From positions 83,834,817 to 83,898,816 of the forward strand of contig CM037092.1 of the NCBI GenBank assembly GCA_020916435.1: DNA of 64,000 nt, given 5' to 3'. Positions within the stretch are counted from its first letter, which is position 1. Each line of letters opens with the position of its first letter. The position numbers and the translations under genes were made by a program. Shown here in pieces: positions 1 through 11,744 of the stretch. A model generated the notes under the pieces. The model saw only the letters and a program-made list of their open reading frames with translations, was not told the DNA's origin and searched no databases. This DNA comes from Oxytropis ochrocephala (lineage: Eukaryota > Streptophyta > Magnoliopsida > Fabales > Fabaceae).

Positions 1-111
1 AAAAGTAATGAAAAACATAGAAGTGAAAAAATAATTAAAAAAATGTGAATGATTCGAGGATCGGGGAACACAAGAGGAAGCTCAATGCACTAAAGATTCA
101 TGATCCGCTCC

Positions 112-365
112 TATAACCCATTACCCATACCCATAAGACGCTTTCTAAACCTTCTACTCCTTTCTCTTCCATAACCCATATCCAAAAACATTTCTTTAAG
201 CCTTCTAACCATTTTTCCCCATAACTCATAGCCCATATCCATAAAACATTTTTTAGCCCTCCATTCATTTCCTTCTATAAACTATAACCCAACCCATAAA
301 GCACTTCTCCTGGGAACCTTCTAATCATCTTTCTTCATAAGCCATAACCACAGCCACATTGCAAA
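112..365. repeat. Degenerate tandem repeat, about 50-60 bp period
   Basis: Four to five diverged copies of a block built around CCATAACCCATA(T)CC, followed by a run rich in TTCTAA, CTTTC and TTCC. Copies begin near 112, 171, 222, 283 and 342. No coding potential is seen. The block probably belongs to an old retroelement, but I cannot name it. Confidence 0.6.
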
Positions 366-487
366 CCTCTAAAAGTCCACTGATTGATGGATGATTGATT
401 TCATTTTCTTAATGTTAATTTTGAGATAAATCATGTGCTCCTCGTAAATTATTCTTTGCTCTAATAAAAATGAAGAAAAAGAGAAAA

Positions 488-605
488 CCCCGCTAGATTG
501 AAAACCTGAAAGTATGGCGCCTAGGCAAAAATTAGTGATAATAAAAATTTAATAATAAAGCCCGCTAGATTGAAAACTCCGCAGCGCGCTCTAGGCAAAA
601 ATTAG
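488..605. repeat. Direct repeat of about 45 bp (two copies)
   Basis: CCCGCTAGATTGAAAAC followed by CTAGGCAAAAATTAG occurs at 488-535 and again at 561-605, separated by AT-rich sequence. The middle part (a GGCGCC-like core) differs between the copies. This type of block is familiar from legume LTR elements; the assignment is inference. Confidence 0.55.
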
Positions 606-1689
606 GCACAAAAGTGGAAATGAGACTTTCAATGAGATGTTTAAGTAGTTCACTGGGAAAATTTCTCACTACTGGGCCAAACAAAAGTGTACATCGGGGC
701 AATTTGTGGAGGATAAGTTTGAGAGTCTCGAGAGACCCCACACTGGGCAAAGTTTCGTAAGATCCGTTAGAGTCAAAGGTTTCTTGCTACACCATGTAGT
801 ATTCCTCAAGGCAAAGGCCTTCACTAGAAATCTTACAATACCCTACATCCATCAAACTTTGTTTGCCACACTGCAGCATCCTCGTGAGCAAAAACTTTTA
901 CCAATATTGGGGCAAAGCTTGTACATGGCCTTTCATGAGTCAAAGTTTGTTTGTTACACCCTGTGCTGGCAATACTCTCTACCAACACAGTGGCAAAAAT
1001 GTTTGCTCGACTTCGATGAGTCGATTTCACTGCTATGCCCGGTAGTCTTTCTTCCGTGATAAAACCCACCTCTCCGCCAATTTCTAGCAAGTCGATACAT
1101 CAAGTAAATGGAATTCCCAATAACTCCTGGGGTTGCCATAATACCTTTTTCCTTACCACCTTGTGTCGCTTTGTCCGTCCTATGATTTCCTCCAAAATAC
1201 CATCCACTTTCAAACCGTAAATCCAAAACACAATATTCCAGCCTCTCAAATTCTCATGAATCCATGCATGTTCATTAACTAATGCTTCAAATATAGTCAA
1301 TCGGGAATCAAAGAATGCGATTTAGAGAGCTAATGACAATCAAAAAAAGAAGAGAGAGAGCGGAAAAATTTGAGGGTGATTCATTGAAAGGTGAGAAGTT
1401 GATCATAAAAAGAGAAAAAAGTGGTCTAAGCAAGTTAGTTGTGGTTGAGGATAAGCTTCCATATGAGGACAAGCTTGATTGATTTCAAACAAAGCATGCA
1501 CAAAAAGAAAATTCTCAAGTGAATCCAAATTTTCAAGACAAGTGCATCTCAAAACTCATGCATAATCCATGCATTTCATGTCATAGTTTGCATACATTTC
1601 ATGCCCTTCAATGCATTCCACTTCATGACTAAAAGCATACATTTGTGTTCAAAGATTTGTAAATAAAATCCAAAGCAATGCTTGCATGG
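606..1689. other. No gene seen; decayed repeat sequence
   Basis: About 1.1 kb without a credible coding region. Loosely repeated phrases such as GGGCAAAG and GAGTCAAAG recur between 670 and 960, giving overlapping short frames on both strands that look like chance products. Nothing is recognised. Confidence 0.5.
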
Positions 1690-2582
1690 CATTTCCTTTA
1701 ATTCCCGTACATCGGTTTCGCCTCTAGCATTGTCTTTATTTTTCATGCTATCGGTTCCCGCCGCATTGTCTTTAATTTTCATGCTACCTGCTCACTGCAT
1801 TTCCTTCTCATCCCCGCGTACATCGGCTCACCCTAGCACATTCTTTTCATGCTACCGGCTCAGCCCTCGCATTTCCTTCTCATCCTCGTACATCGGCTCA
1901 GCCCCGCACATTCTTTTCATGCTACCTGCTCAGCCCCGGCATTTCCCTTCTCATCCCCGTGTTATCTGCTCACCGACACATTCTTTCATGCTACCGGCTC
2001 AGCCCCTGCATTTCCTTCTCATCTTCGTATACCGGCTCAGCCCTCGCACATTCTTTCATGCTACTGGCTCAGCCCCTGCACTTCCCTTCTCATCCCCGTG
2101 TTATCTGGCTCACCGACACATTCTTTCCTCGCTATCGGCTCCGCCCCGGCATTGTCTTTAATTTCCTCGCATCTGCCCGCCCGGCATTGTCTTTAATTTT
2201 CCGCCATCTGCCTCTACCCTCGCATTGTCTTTAAATTTCCCGCAATCGGTTCCCCGGCATTGTCTTTAATTTTCTTGCTATCTGCCCCGCCCGCAATGTC
2301 TTTAAATTTTATTGCTATTTGCTTCGCCGACATTGTCTTTAATTTTATCGCATCTGCCCGCTCTTGGCATTGTCTTTAATTTTCTTGCTATCGGTGCCCA
2401 CCTCGACAATGTCTTTAAATTTTCTTGCTATCGGCTTCGCCGCATTGTCTTTAATTTTACTACTATCTGCCCGCCTTGGCATTGTCTTTAATTTTCGCTA
2501 TCATTGCCCGCCGCATTGTCTTTATTTTCACGCTTATCGGCCTCCGCCGCATTGTCTTTTATCTTTGCTATCTGGCCTCACC
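1690..2582. repeat. Minisatellite, 33-39 bp monomers with higher-order dimer
   Basis: About 24 head-to-tail units. Type 1 units start CATTGTCTTTAATTTTC, continue with GCTATC and a C-rich tail, and fill roughly 2133-2582 plus two units near 1728-1797. Between about 1798 and 2132 two derived forms alternate: one starting CATTTCCTTCTCATC and one starting CACATTCTTTCATGCTAC. They form a dimer of about 71 bp present four to five times. Long open frames across the array on the plus strand are by-products of the repeat, not genes. Confidence 0.85.
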
Positions 2583-4049
2583 GCATCGCTCCATTGTAAT
2601 AAAGCCCCGACATCGCATTTTTTTAAATTTAATGGTTTTCACTCAGACGACAATCAAATATTTCACCTGCTAAAATTGAGGTTCATGTCTCAGATTTATC
2701 TCTTACTTTGATAATACAACTAAAACATGGAGAACATGGTTTTGTGTATTATATCGTAAGAGAGTAAGCACGAGGGGCAATCGTGAAAACTCAATTTTTA
2801 ACTGTAGTTTTGACATTTTTTCTAAAATACGGTAAAATACGACTTTTTGCGTGTTTTTGGCGGTTTAGTCGCCGAATACGCTATTTTACTCGCTTATTTC
2901 ACTTTCGCGCTTATTTTTACTCTTTTTCAACGAAAATGTATGTAATTCAAAATTACAAAAATAGTAAGTTTTATTTAATTTGTTTGAGTAGTTGTCTTTC
3001 TACAAATAATCCAAAAATTAATAAAATGAATTCAAAATTAATTTTAATAGCAAAAGGGTCCAAATAAAATTAGAGTTTCAAGTAGCGCCTTAGTTGTCAT
3101 TGGCCCCGATTTGCACACTTCAAATCAAAAATTCAGTGCCCACCAAACATACCAACGATAATTAATGTCTAAAACCTAAATTATCAATATAAATTCACAA
3201 ATAAACAACAAATAAAAGGGGGGAGCCGATTGTCGTAAAAGAAATCATCATAAAAAATTAGGTTTCACATCAAACCTAATCATCCAAACAACAACAGATC
3301 GGAAACAGAATTATAGAGAAGAAGAGAAAATAAAAATGTAGCAAAGAGCCTCATCTCTTCTCATCACCATCTCCGTCTCCCTAACCACAAATCACCCACA
3401 ACTTCACCCCCACCGCCATAAACAACAAGCACAAACCGCAGCCCCCTCCTCTCTCTCACCTTCTGACTCCACCCAATCACCACCAAACTGCTCCTTTCCC
3501 CTCGACAACATCCCGAAACCAAGAAGACCACCAATCACCACCACAACACCGAGCCACCACCACCGTGAAACCGCCTAGAACACCCACTCCCACACGAAAC
3601 CTCCTCCTGGGCTCCTCCACACTGCTATTTCTGGTCCTCTCTCTCGCCTAGAAGCTTCCTTTCCTCCTCTCTGCTGTTAAAACTTTGCAAGCTTTCTCTC
3701 ATGGAGAAGCTGCACAGCGCAGCAAAGAATGGGAAGGAGGGAGAGTTGATTTAGGTTTAGCATAAACTGGATGGGCTTCAATATCCCCACGTGTTTTCCG
3801 GGTTGTTTTTTTTTAATTTATTTGTTCTTCAATGTCGTTGTGTTTCCCTTACCAATCGGATAAGAAAAAATGTAAATCGATCATTTTAATTTTTGCACCC
3901 TTATTTGTTAATACACTTCATTCCTATTCGCACTTTACTTTGGTCGATGGCACCCCGCTTTCTGCTTTCAATTGTTTTCTTCTATTATTTTCTTATTTCT
4001 TTATTATATGTATGTCATATTCATTGTTGTTTATCCCTAAAATAATATA
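2583..4049. other. No gene seen; probable retroelement-derived sequence
   Basis: The first half is AT-rich; around 3360-3640 there is a C-rich stretch of short CAC/CCA runs. Short frames occur, but none has a recognisable domain or start context. Most likely LTR or internal sequence of an old element joined to the blocks on either side. Confidence 0.4.
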
Positions 4050-4500
4050 ATTAGATTTGATCGAGACGCACGCCTTATCAAATCCGCAACACCTGCTTAA
4101 GAGACCCGAGTTGTACAACTTGGTCCTAAAATTAAAATCGAACAACATGTTTTCCAAAAAAACCAATCGCTTTATTATTATGTAGCACCTATTTTCAAAA
4201 TACCAAAAATATGGGATTGACCGAGATGTACATCTTGTTTCCATCCTTGCTTAAGAGACCCGAGTTGTATAACTTGGTCCTAAACCACTTTAAAATTAAA
4301 ACTAACGACATGTTTTTTTTCCAAAAACCCCTAATTAGTTTATTATTATGTAGCACCTATCTTTCAAAAATAGCAATAAAAATGGGTTTGATCGAGATGT
4401 ACATCTTATCAATCCCGCAACACCGGTTTAAGATACTCGAGTTGTACAACTTAGGTCTTAAACCCCTTCAAAATTAAAATCAATCAACCAACAAATCTTC
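4050..4500. repeat. Three tandem copies of a ~165-175 bp repeat
   Basis: Each copy holds TTGATCGAGA(T/C)G(T/C)AC, then GACCCGAGTTGTACAACTTG or close variants, then a block with TTATTATTATGTAGCACCTA. Copies start near 4050, 4213 and 4385; the third lacks its last part. Period and layout are those of a short satellite or of a subrepeat inside a large LTR element. Confidence 0.75.
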
Positions 4501-4911
4501 AGTGAAGAACTACGTGACTTTTGAGTCTCTCATAGCACCGTGAGTACGAGGCGCGGGGTCTCCTCACAAAGTCAAAATAAATATTTTCTAAATTAGTCAT
4601 TTTTTCAATTTCTCAGAAATAACTATCTTCGCTTTCTACCGAATTCAATTAAATCTTATTTTGGGTAAATAATTAAACTGTGAGTAATTATTGCACAAAT
4701 TAAATTTAGGTAATCTGCTCTTAGACAGATGTGTTAGGTGCAAAGAAACTTGTTTTCACCCCTTCCCTTCGTGATAACCGACTCCTAATCCAACCTAGTT
4801 ACGCAGACTCATTAATTCCTTAAATTAGGTTTTTCTCAATTTTCCTATTATTAATAAATCGTGGGCGACCTCTATACATAAATTTGAGCCGTCCGCCGAG
4901 ATCCCGGGCCA
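4501..4911. mobile_element. Fragment of a gypsy-type LTR element (end of LTR)
   Basis: The stretch contains phrases I associate with the 3' part of LTRs in legume Ty3/gypsy elements: GAACTACGTGAC, AGGTGCAAAGAAAC, CGTGATAACCGACTCC and a GGGCGACCTCT-like block. It stops abruptly at about 4911, where the truncated Tekay LTR begins. No element boundaries can be set on the left. Assignment rests on pattern memory, not alignment. Confidence 0.4.
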
Positions 4912-5749
4912 CGATAATTGCTGAATTTTGATGTTTGTGATCCAATTGATGACTTTGATGTTGTTGATAAAATGTTAATTGTTCTTGATGAACCCTTAGT
5001 GATGAGGTGATGAGTGATTTGGTGAATAAAATGTGTTTTTGGTGTTGAAGATCCGAATTTTCTCGCACAATTCGATGTTTCGCACGCCTAATCGCTACCA
5101 CTTGCGCTTTTTGCGCGCCCAGCGCAAGTAAGCCGCGCGCAACACCCTGATTTCTCGCCCAATCGCGCCTCTGCCGCGCTCGACTCGCGCTCCGAGCGAG
5201 TCACTGCTTTCACCGCTTTCACTCACCGCTTTTTAAAGTTGTCGCCACGCTTTTGAAAATTGATATCTTCGCGTAACCGAACCCGATTGAAGTGTTCTAA
5301 GATGAGTTGGAAAGCTTATTCAGAGGCCTAACTGAATATTCTATTTTTAAGGCAGAGTAAACTGTTATGTGTTACCGTTAATACAAATAAATATTTGTGA
5401 TGCTATGTTTATATAAACGAGTCTCGTGGAATGTTATACTACTAGGGTGCTAATTGACTATGGCTAGATTGTGGTGTACCACTAAGGTCAGAATTTCTTT
5501 CACCGTGTATTTACAAGGGCATCACCGAGAGTCTTGCAAAGGTGGCCAATGCCTGCAAGTAGTAGTATCGCTACTCCGAGTAATCCCATAGTCAATCGGG
5601 CACTATTTTATGACACACTAAGCTAAAAGACAACCAAAATATATATCTATATATGCTCAATGATGATGAGAAAAAGTATGACTCGTGATGATGTTGCTAG
5701 ATGGTTTTGACGAATATGACGAGTTCACTCTATGAGTGATTATGATGAT

Positions 5750-5815
<66 letters not shown>

Positions 5816-6770
5816 TTTGATGACTATGACTTAATACACTCTATGAGTGTTTTATGGTTGCGATGATAATGATGATGTTCATGATAATGATACAATTATG
5901 ACGATGATGATGATGATGTTTATGAGGATGATATAAAAGCCGGCGATAATGACATTTTGGGCTGTACGGCCAAAAGCGACGCTGGGGAAAGTTGTGTGGT
6001 GATGTGTAATTGTTGATTTCTGCTGATTGATTTGATGAGTGATGCATAGAGTCTCATACATACCATAACGCATTCGCGATTTATATTGGTTGCGCGCCGA
6101 GCTATGCTCAAAGCGACGATGTTTACGCATTGTATTTTTATGACGATGGTACCTCATGCATATGCCCTACGACGTGGGTTGCATTTTCATATATGTGCAT
6201 TTAAATGATGTAGTTGTTTGTGATGTGTTTTGATGTTGGTTGCCGGCGTTGTTCTCGTGATGGTTGTAATGCGACGCTATGTGCCGTGGTAGTTATAGAT
6301 ATTGTCCTTTAATATATTGATTATTATTTATGCTTTATGCCGCTTGAAGACTCACCCTTTCTCGCTGAATGTTGCTCTATCAGGCAACGTCGCAGTGACC
6401 GCGAGTGAAGGTTCTCACGCTTTCTTTATTAGTCGCTGAGGTTGTCGAGTCGCTTCTCGATATCAGAGCACCTAGGGGCATAGTCGGATTTGTTAATGAA
6501 TCAATTAATCGTATGAATTATTTATTTTGATGATTATGAGACGTGTTTCGAGTGGACTAGTGAGTCATCGCTTATTTCCACTGTGATAAGATTATTTTGA
6601 AATTTAAGTTTTGTGACGATTGCGCGCTGTTGCACAAACTTTGATGGTGCAGACGATGAGTTTTTACTTATGACGATGTGGCATCTCCTTTCTATCAAAT
6701 AAATTTATATTTTTGGAAATGAAATTACTCGATCAATGACGGTAAATTGGCGGGTAGTGCGGGTGTTACA
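4912..6770 (+). repeat. 5' LTR of Tekay-type element, truncated
   Basis: Collinear with 8820-10637 of the right LTR, beginning at GATAATTGCTGAATTTTGATG and ending GGTGTTACA. It holds a long (AT)n tract at 5753-5812. Differences from its partner are mostly indels at CAG/CTG sites. Confidence 0.88.
5753..5812. repeat. (AT)n microsatellite in the 5' LTR
   Basis: About 60 bp of uninterrupted AT; the matching site in the 3' LTR (9646-9678) is about half as long. Confidence 0.95.
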
Positions 6771-6790
6771 TTAGTGGTATCGAGCGCTCG
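6771..6790 (+). other. Primer-binding-like site
   Basis: Directly after the LTR end, TTAGTGGTATCGAGC resembles the plant initiator-tRNA-Met site TGGTATCAGAGC, except that CAG is read as CG. The same change occurs in the independent Tekay-type element at 50758-50767. Confidence 0.75.
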
Positions 6791-6878
6791 GCCTGCTCGC
6801 CGGTAGAATGAGTCGCTGGGTTATGTAGCACTTGAGTTTTATTCTTCGATTCAATTTCGCTTTCAGCGCAAGATTAGA

Positions 6879-7880
6879 ATGGCAGATTTAACGACGCCGC
6901 ACTTGCTCGGCCGCATCGCAGCTATCGCCAAGGTCAGGCGAGCCGCCGGTGTCGCGGACCCGAACGCTGCAGCTTGGCTACCTTCCAATGGAGATTCCTC
7001 CTACTTTCAAGGCGGTACAACCCCGATGGTGCCCTTGAGTGGTCGGGGAGATGGAGCGAATTTTCCGCTGCTATGGATTGTACCGATGCTCGTAAAGTTC
7101 GCATGGTACGCATATGTTGAAGAAGGAGGTCAAGGACCGGTCGAGGCGATAGGTAAAGATTAGTGGTCGCCAAAGTGAGGAAATTACTCGGGCCGTGGTT
7201 CGGAGGAGTTCAGAGGAAATACTATCCTAAGATGTCCGCGAAAGAAGGAGGTCGAGTTTCCGAGGCTTGAACAAGGTAGCATGTCCAGAATCTAATATGT
7301 TGCAAAATTTATACTGAGTTGTCCAAGTTTTATCCGCACTATGATGGGGAGGGTGCCGAGTTCTCCAAATGTGTTAAGTTCGAAACGGGTTATGCGTGTC
7401 GATATTAAGAGAGCCATAGGGTATCAACAAATTCGTGTTCCCTCATAGTTAATAGCGCCAGGATTTTTGAGGAGGACAATAATGCCTTCTCCAGAGTTAC
7501 GAGAGAGAAGTTAGAAGAAGAACCTTTCGAGTCGTGATGCCATACGGGTGTCTTCTGCAAGGGCAAAGGAAAGTTAGTCAAGGGTCTAAGCTGGCGGGGA
7601 GATGCCCCGAGAAAGTTGTGTGCTACAAGTGCGGGAAGCCCGCACAAAAGTTTTAAGTGCAAGCCCGAGGTGAAAAGGTGTTTCCGATGTGGTAGAGAGG
7701 CCACATAGCAACCGATTGTGACCGTAAGGATGTGGTCTGCTTTAACCGTGGAAGAGGTGGGACACGTTAGTTCTGTGCCCGGCCGGGAAGGAGAAGTCCA
7801 GCCGGGAGAGTGTTTGTTTCGCGGCGCCGAATCTACGAGGAATGATGGTAGCGATTGAGGTACGCTTAAATACAAAGTGT
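6879..7880 (+). pseudogene. Remnant of Tekay gag
   Basis: An ATG at 6879 opens 94 residues, MADLTTPHLL onward. This is followed in other frames by the conserved gag stretch with FKGGTTP, WSGRW and a DARKVR-like segment near 7005-7110. Two to three CCHC zinc knuckles lie near 7615-7760 (CYKCGKPAHK, then CFRCGREGHI without its spacing error). Several frameshifts and a large deletion separate the parts. The product would bind element RNA in virus-like particles; this copy cannot make it. Some of the frameshifts could be consensus errors. Confidence 0.7.
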
Positions 7881-8064
7881 TAATCGTTAGGATTGTGATG
7901 TGTTGCCCGTGAGTTTCTCTCGTGTCTCCCCGCTTGCCACCAGATCGTAGTTGTGAATTTTGCTTGGTCGCTGCAGGGTGGGTTAGGTGTAACCTTAAGT
8001 ATGAGTAGCCTGTAGCTTAGACAAGTTCATGTGAGTTAAAATTTTCGAGGACGCAAAATATTTT

Positions 8065-8079
8065 AAGTGGGGGGAGAGT
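8065..8079 (+). other. Polypurine tract of Tekay-type element
   Basis: AAGTGGGGGGAGAG just before the 3' LTR, preceded by TTCGAGGACG, the usual end of the coding part in this lineage. Confidence 0.8.
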
Positions 8080-9642
8080 TGTAACGCCCAAAAATAATTC
8101 AAAACGCTTATTTAATTAATTAATTAAGTAGTGTTTGGTGGGTTGTTTTAAAATAATAATAGAGTAATTAACTTAAAGGAAGAGTGGTGAATAGTAAAGA
8201 AGTGAGTGGTAATTTAACTATGAAATAGAGTAGCGTTAGTAATCAACCTGTGGTGAGAAGGGCCCAAGTAAGAGAACCCATGACTTAAGCTAGGTTAGTT
8301 ATTAGAAACTTGGAGAGAAAGAAAAGAAAAGAAGAAAGGAAGAGAGGAGCGCATGCAGAGGAGAGGAGTAGACGGCTAGGAAAAAAACAAAGAGAGAGAG
8401 AGAGAGAGAGAAGGAGGAGAAGGAGTCATGCAAAGTGGAAGGGAGAGGAAGAGAAGAGGAGATCGTCGTGGTTGTCAGAGTTACTGGTTTGCTCTCACAC
8501 GCCTTCTACTGAGCTTACGTGATTCGAGGTAAGTGGGAGTCTCGCATTATAAGGGTTTATATAATGGTCGTGATATGGGAGGGTAGTCCTATGACACCTA
8601 GGCGTATTAGTTATTACGCTTAATTATTTTGTTGGATTTTTGGTGTTGTTGTGAATTTAAGATGAGTCAGTGATGCTTGTTGTCGAGGATTTATTGATGT
8701 TTGGTCGCTGATGATTCAAGTAATGTTCGTGTCTAATGAGTGGTCAAGAATTGAATGATTTATGGATGAATTTTGATGTTGTAATATAAAATTGATGATT
8801 GTTGATGTTGCCGAGGAATTATTGAGATGATTGCTGAATTTTGATGTTTGTGATTTGAATTGATGACTTTGATGTTGTTGATAAAATGTTAATTGTTCTG
8901 ATGAACCCTCAGTGATGAGGTGATGAGTGATTCGTGAATAAAATGTGTTTTCGTGTTGAAGATCTGAATTTTCTCGCACACCCGATGTTTCACGCTTCCA
9001 ATTGCGCCTCACTTGCGCTTTGTTGCGCCCAGCGCAAGTAGCCGCGCAATGTACCTGATTTCTCGCCTAATCGCGCCTCTCCGTTGCGCTTCACTCGCGC
9101 GCTCCGAGCGAGTCACTGCTTTCTTTAAAGTGTCACCACGCTTTTGAAAAATTGATATCTTGCGAAACCGAACCCGATTGAAGTGTTCTAAGATGCGTTG
9201 GAAAGCTTATTCAGAAACCTAACTGAATATTCTATTTTTAAGGCAGAGTAAACTGTTTTGTGTTGCCGTTAATACAAATAAAAATTTGTGATGCTATGTT
9301 TATATAAACGAGTCTCTGCATGGAATGTTATACTACTAGTGTGCTAATTGACTATGGCTAGATTGTGGTGTACCACTAAGGTCGAATTTCTTTCGTGTGT
9401 ATTTACAAGGGCATCACCGAGAGTCTTGCAAAGGTGGCCAATGCCCGCTAAGTAGTAGTATCGCTTACCCGAGTAATCCCATAGTCAATCGGGCCACTAT
9501 TTTATGACACACTAAGCTAAAAGACAACTCAAAATATATCTATATATGCTCAATGATGATGAGAAAAAGTATGATCGTGATGATGTTGCTAGATGGTTTT
9601 GACGAATATGACGAAGTTCACTCTATGAGTGATTATGATGAT

Positions 9643-9680
<38 letters not shown>

Positions 9681-10637
9681 TTTGATGACTATGACGCAAT
9701 ACACTTCTATGAGTGTTTTATGGTTGCGATGATAATGATGATGTTCATGATAATGATACAATTCGCGATTTATGATGATGATGTTTATGAGGATGATATA
9801 AAAGCCGGCGATAATGACATTTCAGGGGCTGTACGCCAAAAGCGACGCTGGGGAAAGTTGTGTGGTGATGTGTAATTGTTGATTTCTCGCTGATTGATTT
9901 GATGAGTGATGCATAGAGTCTCATACATACCATAACGCATTCGGCGACGATATTGGTCATGTCGAGCTATGCTCAAAGCGACGATAAGCGACGATATTGT
10001 ATTTTTGCGACGATGGTACCTCGCGCATATGGTCGGGCGACGGGGTTGCATTTTCATATATGTGCATTTAAATGATGTAGTTGTTTGTGATGTGTTTTGA
10101 TGTTGGTTGCCGGCGTTGTTCGCGGATGGTTGTAATGCGACGCTAAGTGTGTCGTGGTAGTTATAGATATTGTCCTTTAATATATTGATTATTATTTATG
10201 CTCTTATGTCGCTTGAAGACTCACCCTTTCTCGCTGGAATGTTGCTCTATCAGGCAACGCCGCAGTGACCGCGAGTGAAGGTTCTCACGCTTTCTTTATT
10301 AGTCCGCTGAGGTTGTCGAGTCGCTTCGATATCAGAGCACCTAGGGGCGAGGCCTGATTTGTTAATGAATCAATTAATCAGATGAATTATTTATTTTGAT
10401 GATTATGAGACGGTTTGAGTGGACTAGTGAGTCATCGCTATTTCCGCCGTGATAAGATTATTTTTAAATTTAAGTTTTGTGACGATTGCGCTTGTTGCGC
10501 AAACTTTGATGGTGCAGATTTATGAGTTTTTACTTATGACGATGTGGCATCTCCTTTCTATCAAATAAATTTATATTTTTGAAAATGAAATTACTCGATC
10601 AATGACGTAAATTAAGGGGTAGAAAAGGGGTGTTACA
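8080..10637 (+). repeat. 3' LTR of Tekay-type element, full length (2558 bp)
   Basis: Starts TGTAACGCCC and ends GGTGTTACA. The 5' portion includes a GA-rich tract near 8300-8460. A perfect 9 bp stem (ACTTGCGCT/AGCGCAAGT) lies at 9011-9039 and has a counterpart at 5100-5129 in the other LTR. An (AT)n tract lies at 9646-9678. Long frames in it are not coding. Confidence 0.88.
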
Positions 10638-11445
10638 TATATCCTATATATGTCAACCAAGCTCTAAGTAATCCCAAAACCCTTATAATCAAAAGAACCT
10701 TGAATAGTGAACCTTCTCAAGTAGCATGTTTTGATGTAGGACTTGAGAAGTTAGTGCTTTGTGTTAAAAGCAAATCTAAAAGCTTTGGAGAAGTCTATTA
10801 GTGGAGTATACAAAGAGGTAGAGTCGTGAGAAGAAAACTACCAAGAGCTTTCAACTTGTGTGAAGTGTGAAAGGGTGTAAACTATTTGGAAAATAGTGGA
10901 AAATCTCACCGGGTGTGAGGAGTAGAGTAGCCCATGTTATTTTTGGGTGAACCACTATAAATCCATGTGTTATTTATCGCTTAAGTCTTTAGTTTATCAA
11001 GCTTGAGAAAAACTCTCTCAGAAGAGAATTTTTGAAAACCCGAGAAGAGTTATTTTGACCCTTCTCACCTATAACTAGAACAAGAGTTTTTCAACCCTTC
11101 TCGTAATCTTCTTGAAGCTATAAAATGTTTTTAAAACTCTTGGCAAGTAATTCTTAAACATAATACATTATACACAAGCAATACTCTACTTGAAACAATT
11201 AAGAAATCACTCAGAGAATAGTGAAGGAAGTATTGACTGATCCTTCTCGCTTCTCCATATAACTCGAGAAGACTGCTCAATCACCCTTCTTGACTCATCT
11301 AATCTATTAAGAAGATTGTTTCTATATAACACATAACACTCACACTCTTGATTCTCAATAACTCTTGCGAATCAAAGTTCTTACATTTCAGACAATTTTA
11401 AAAGGGTCACAATTCCAACCCCTTCCTTGTGACATCGTGACTTCA
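10638..11445 (+). mobile_element. Copia LTR remnant (SIRE/Maximus-like)
   Basis: Contains the phrases GGAAAATCTCACCGGGTGTG, GTAGCCCATGTTATTTTTGG and GGTGAACCACTATAAAT, then a run of CTTCTCG/TCGAGAAG motifs and CACAATTCCAACCCCTTCC. These are typical of LTRs of large copia elements. The left side abuts the end of the Tekay LTR and no second LTR is present, so it is a fragment or a solo LTR. Confidence 0.5.
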
Positions 11446-11650
11446 AAAATCATGCATATTCTTTAGATTTTAAAATAATTAAATAAAAATTTAAAATAAC
11501 TTACTATGTCAATTTTTATTTATTATTACTTTATATTATACTAAATATTTTCAAATTATCATTTATTATTACTGGTCCGACTTCCTAATTTGACTCTCGT
11601 TAAACCCTTAAATCGATGTCTAGTCTAATTCAATGTCCAACCCGATTTTA
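11444..11650. repeat. Orphan copy of the F-box upstream block
   Basis: From TCAAAAATCATGCATATTC to CCCGATTTTAATT this matches the sequence upstream of the F-box pseudogenes at about 14908-15010 and 26968-27180. No F-box coding sequence lies next to this copy, so it marks a lost or displaced paralogue. Confidence 0.75.
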
Positions 11651-11655
11651 ATTAC

Positions 11656-11658
<3 letters not shown>

Positions 11659-11741
<83 letters not shown>
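11659..11741. repeat. (TA)n microsatellite
   Basis: About 80 bp of uninterrupted TA. Confidence 0.95.

Positions 11742-11744
<3 letters not shown>

Larger units (their letters stand above)
4912..10637 (+). mobile_element. Ty3/gypsy Tekay-type element, 5' truncated and internally deleted
   Basis: Two direct repeats (4912-6770 and 8080-10637) flank 1.3 kb of internal sequence. The complete LTR starts TGTAACGCCC and ends GGTGTTACA. A primer-binding-like site follows the left LTR, and a G-rich polypurine tract precedes the right one. Only gag remnants remain inside; protease, reverse transcriptase, RNase H and integrase are gone. In intact elements of this lineage (chromoviruses) the internal part is several kb. 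The left LTR lacks its first 0.7 kb, so no target duplication can be read. The element is dead. Confidence 0.85.

Noticed and set aside
1682..2234. Long open frames (up to 159 codons) of Ser/His/Pro-rich sequence
   Set aside because: They are by-products of the minisatellite; all three plus-strand frames stay open because the unit is poor in stop codons. No domain, and no conservation expected.
8310..8522. Arg/Glu/Lys-rich 70-codon frame
   Set aside because: Lies in a GA-rich tract of the Tekay LTR; simple composition explains it.
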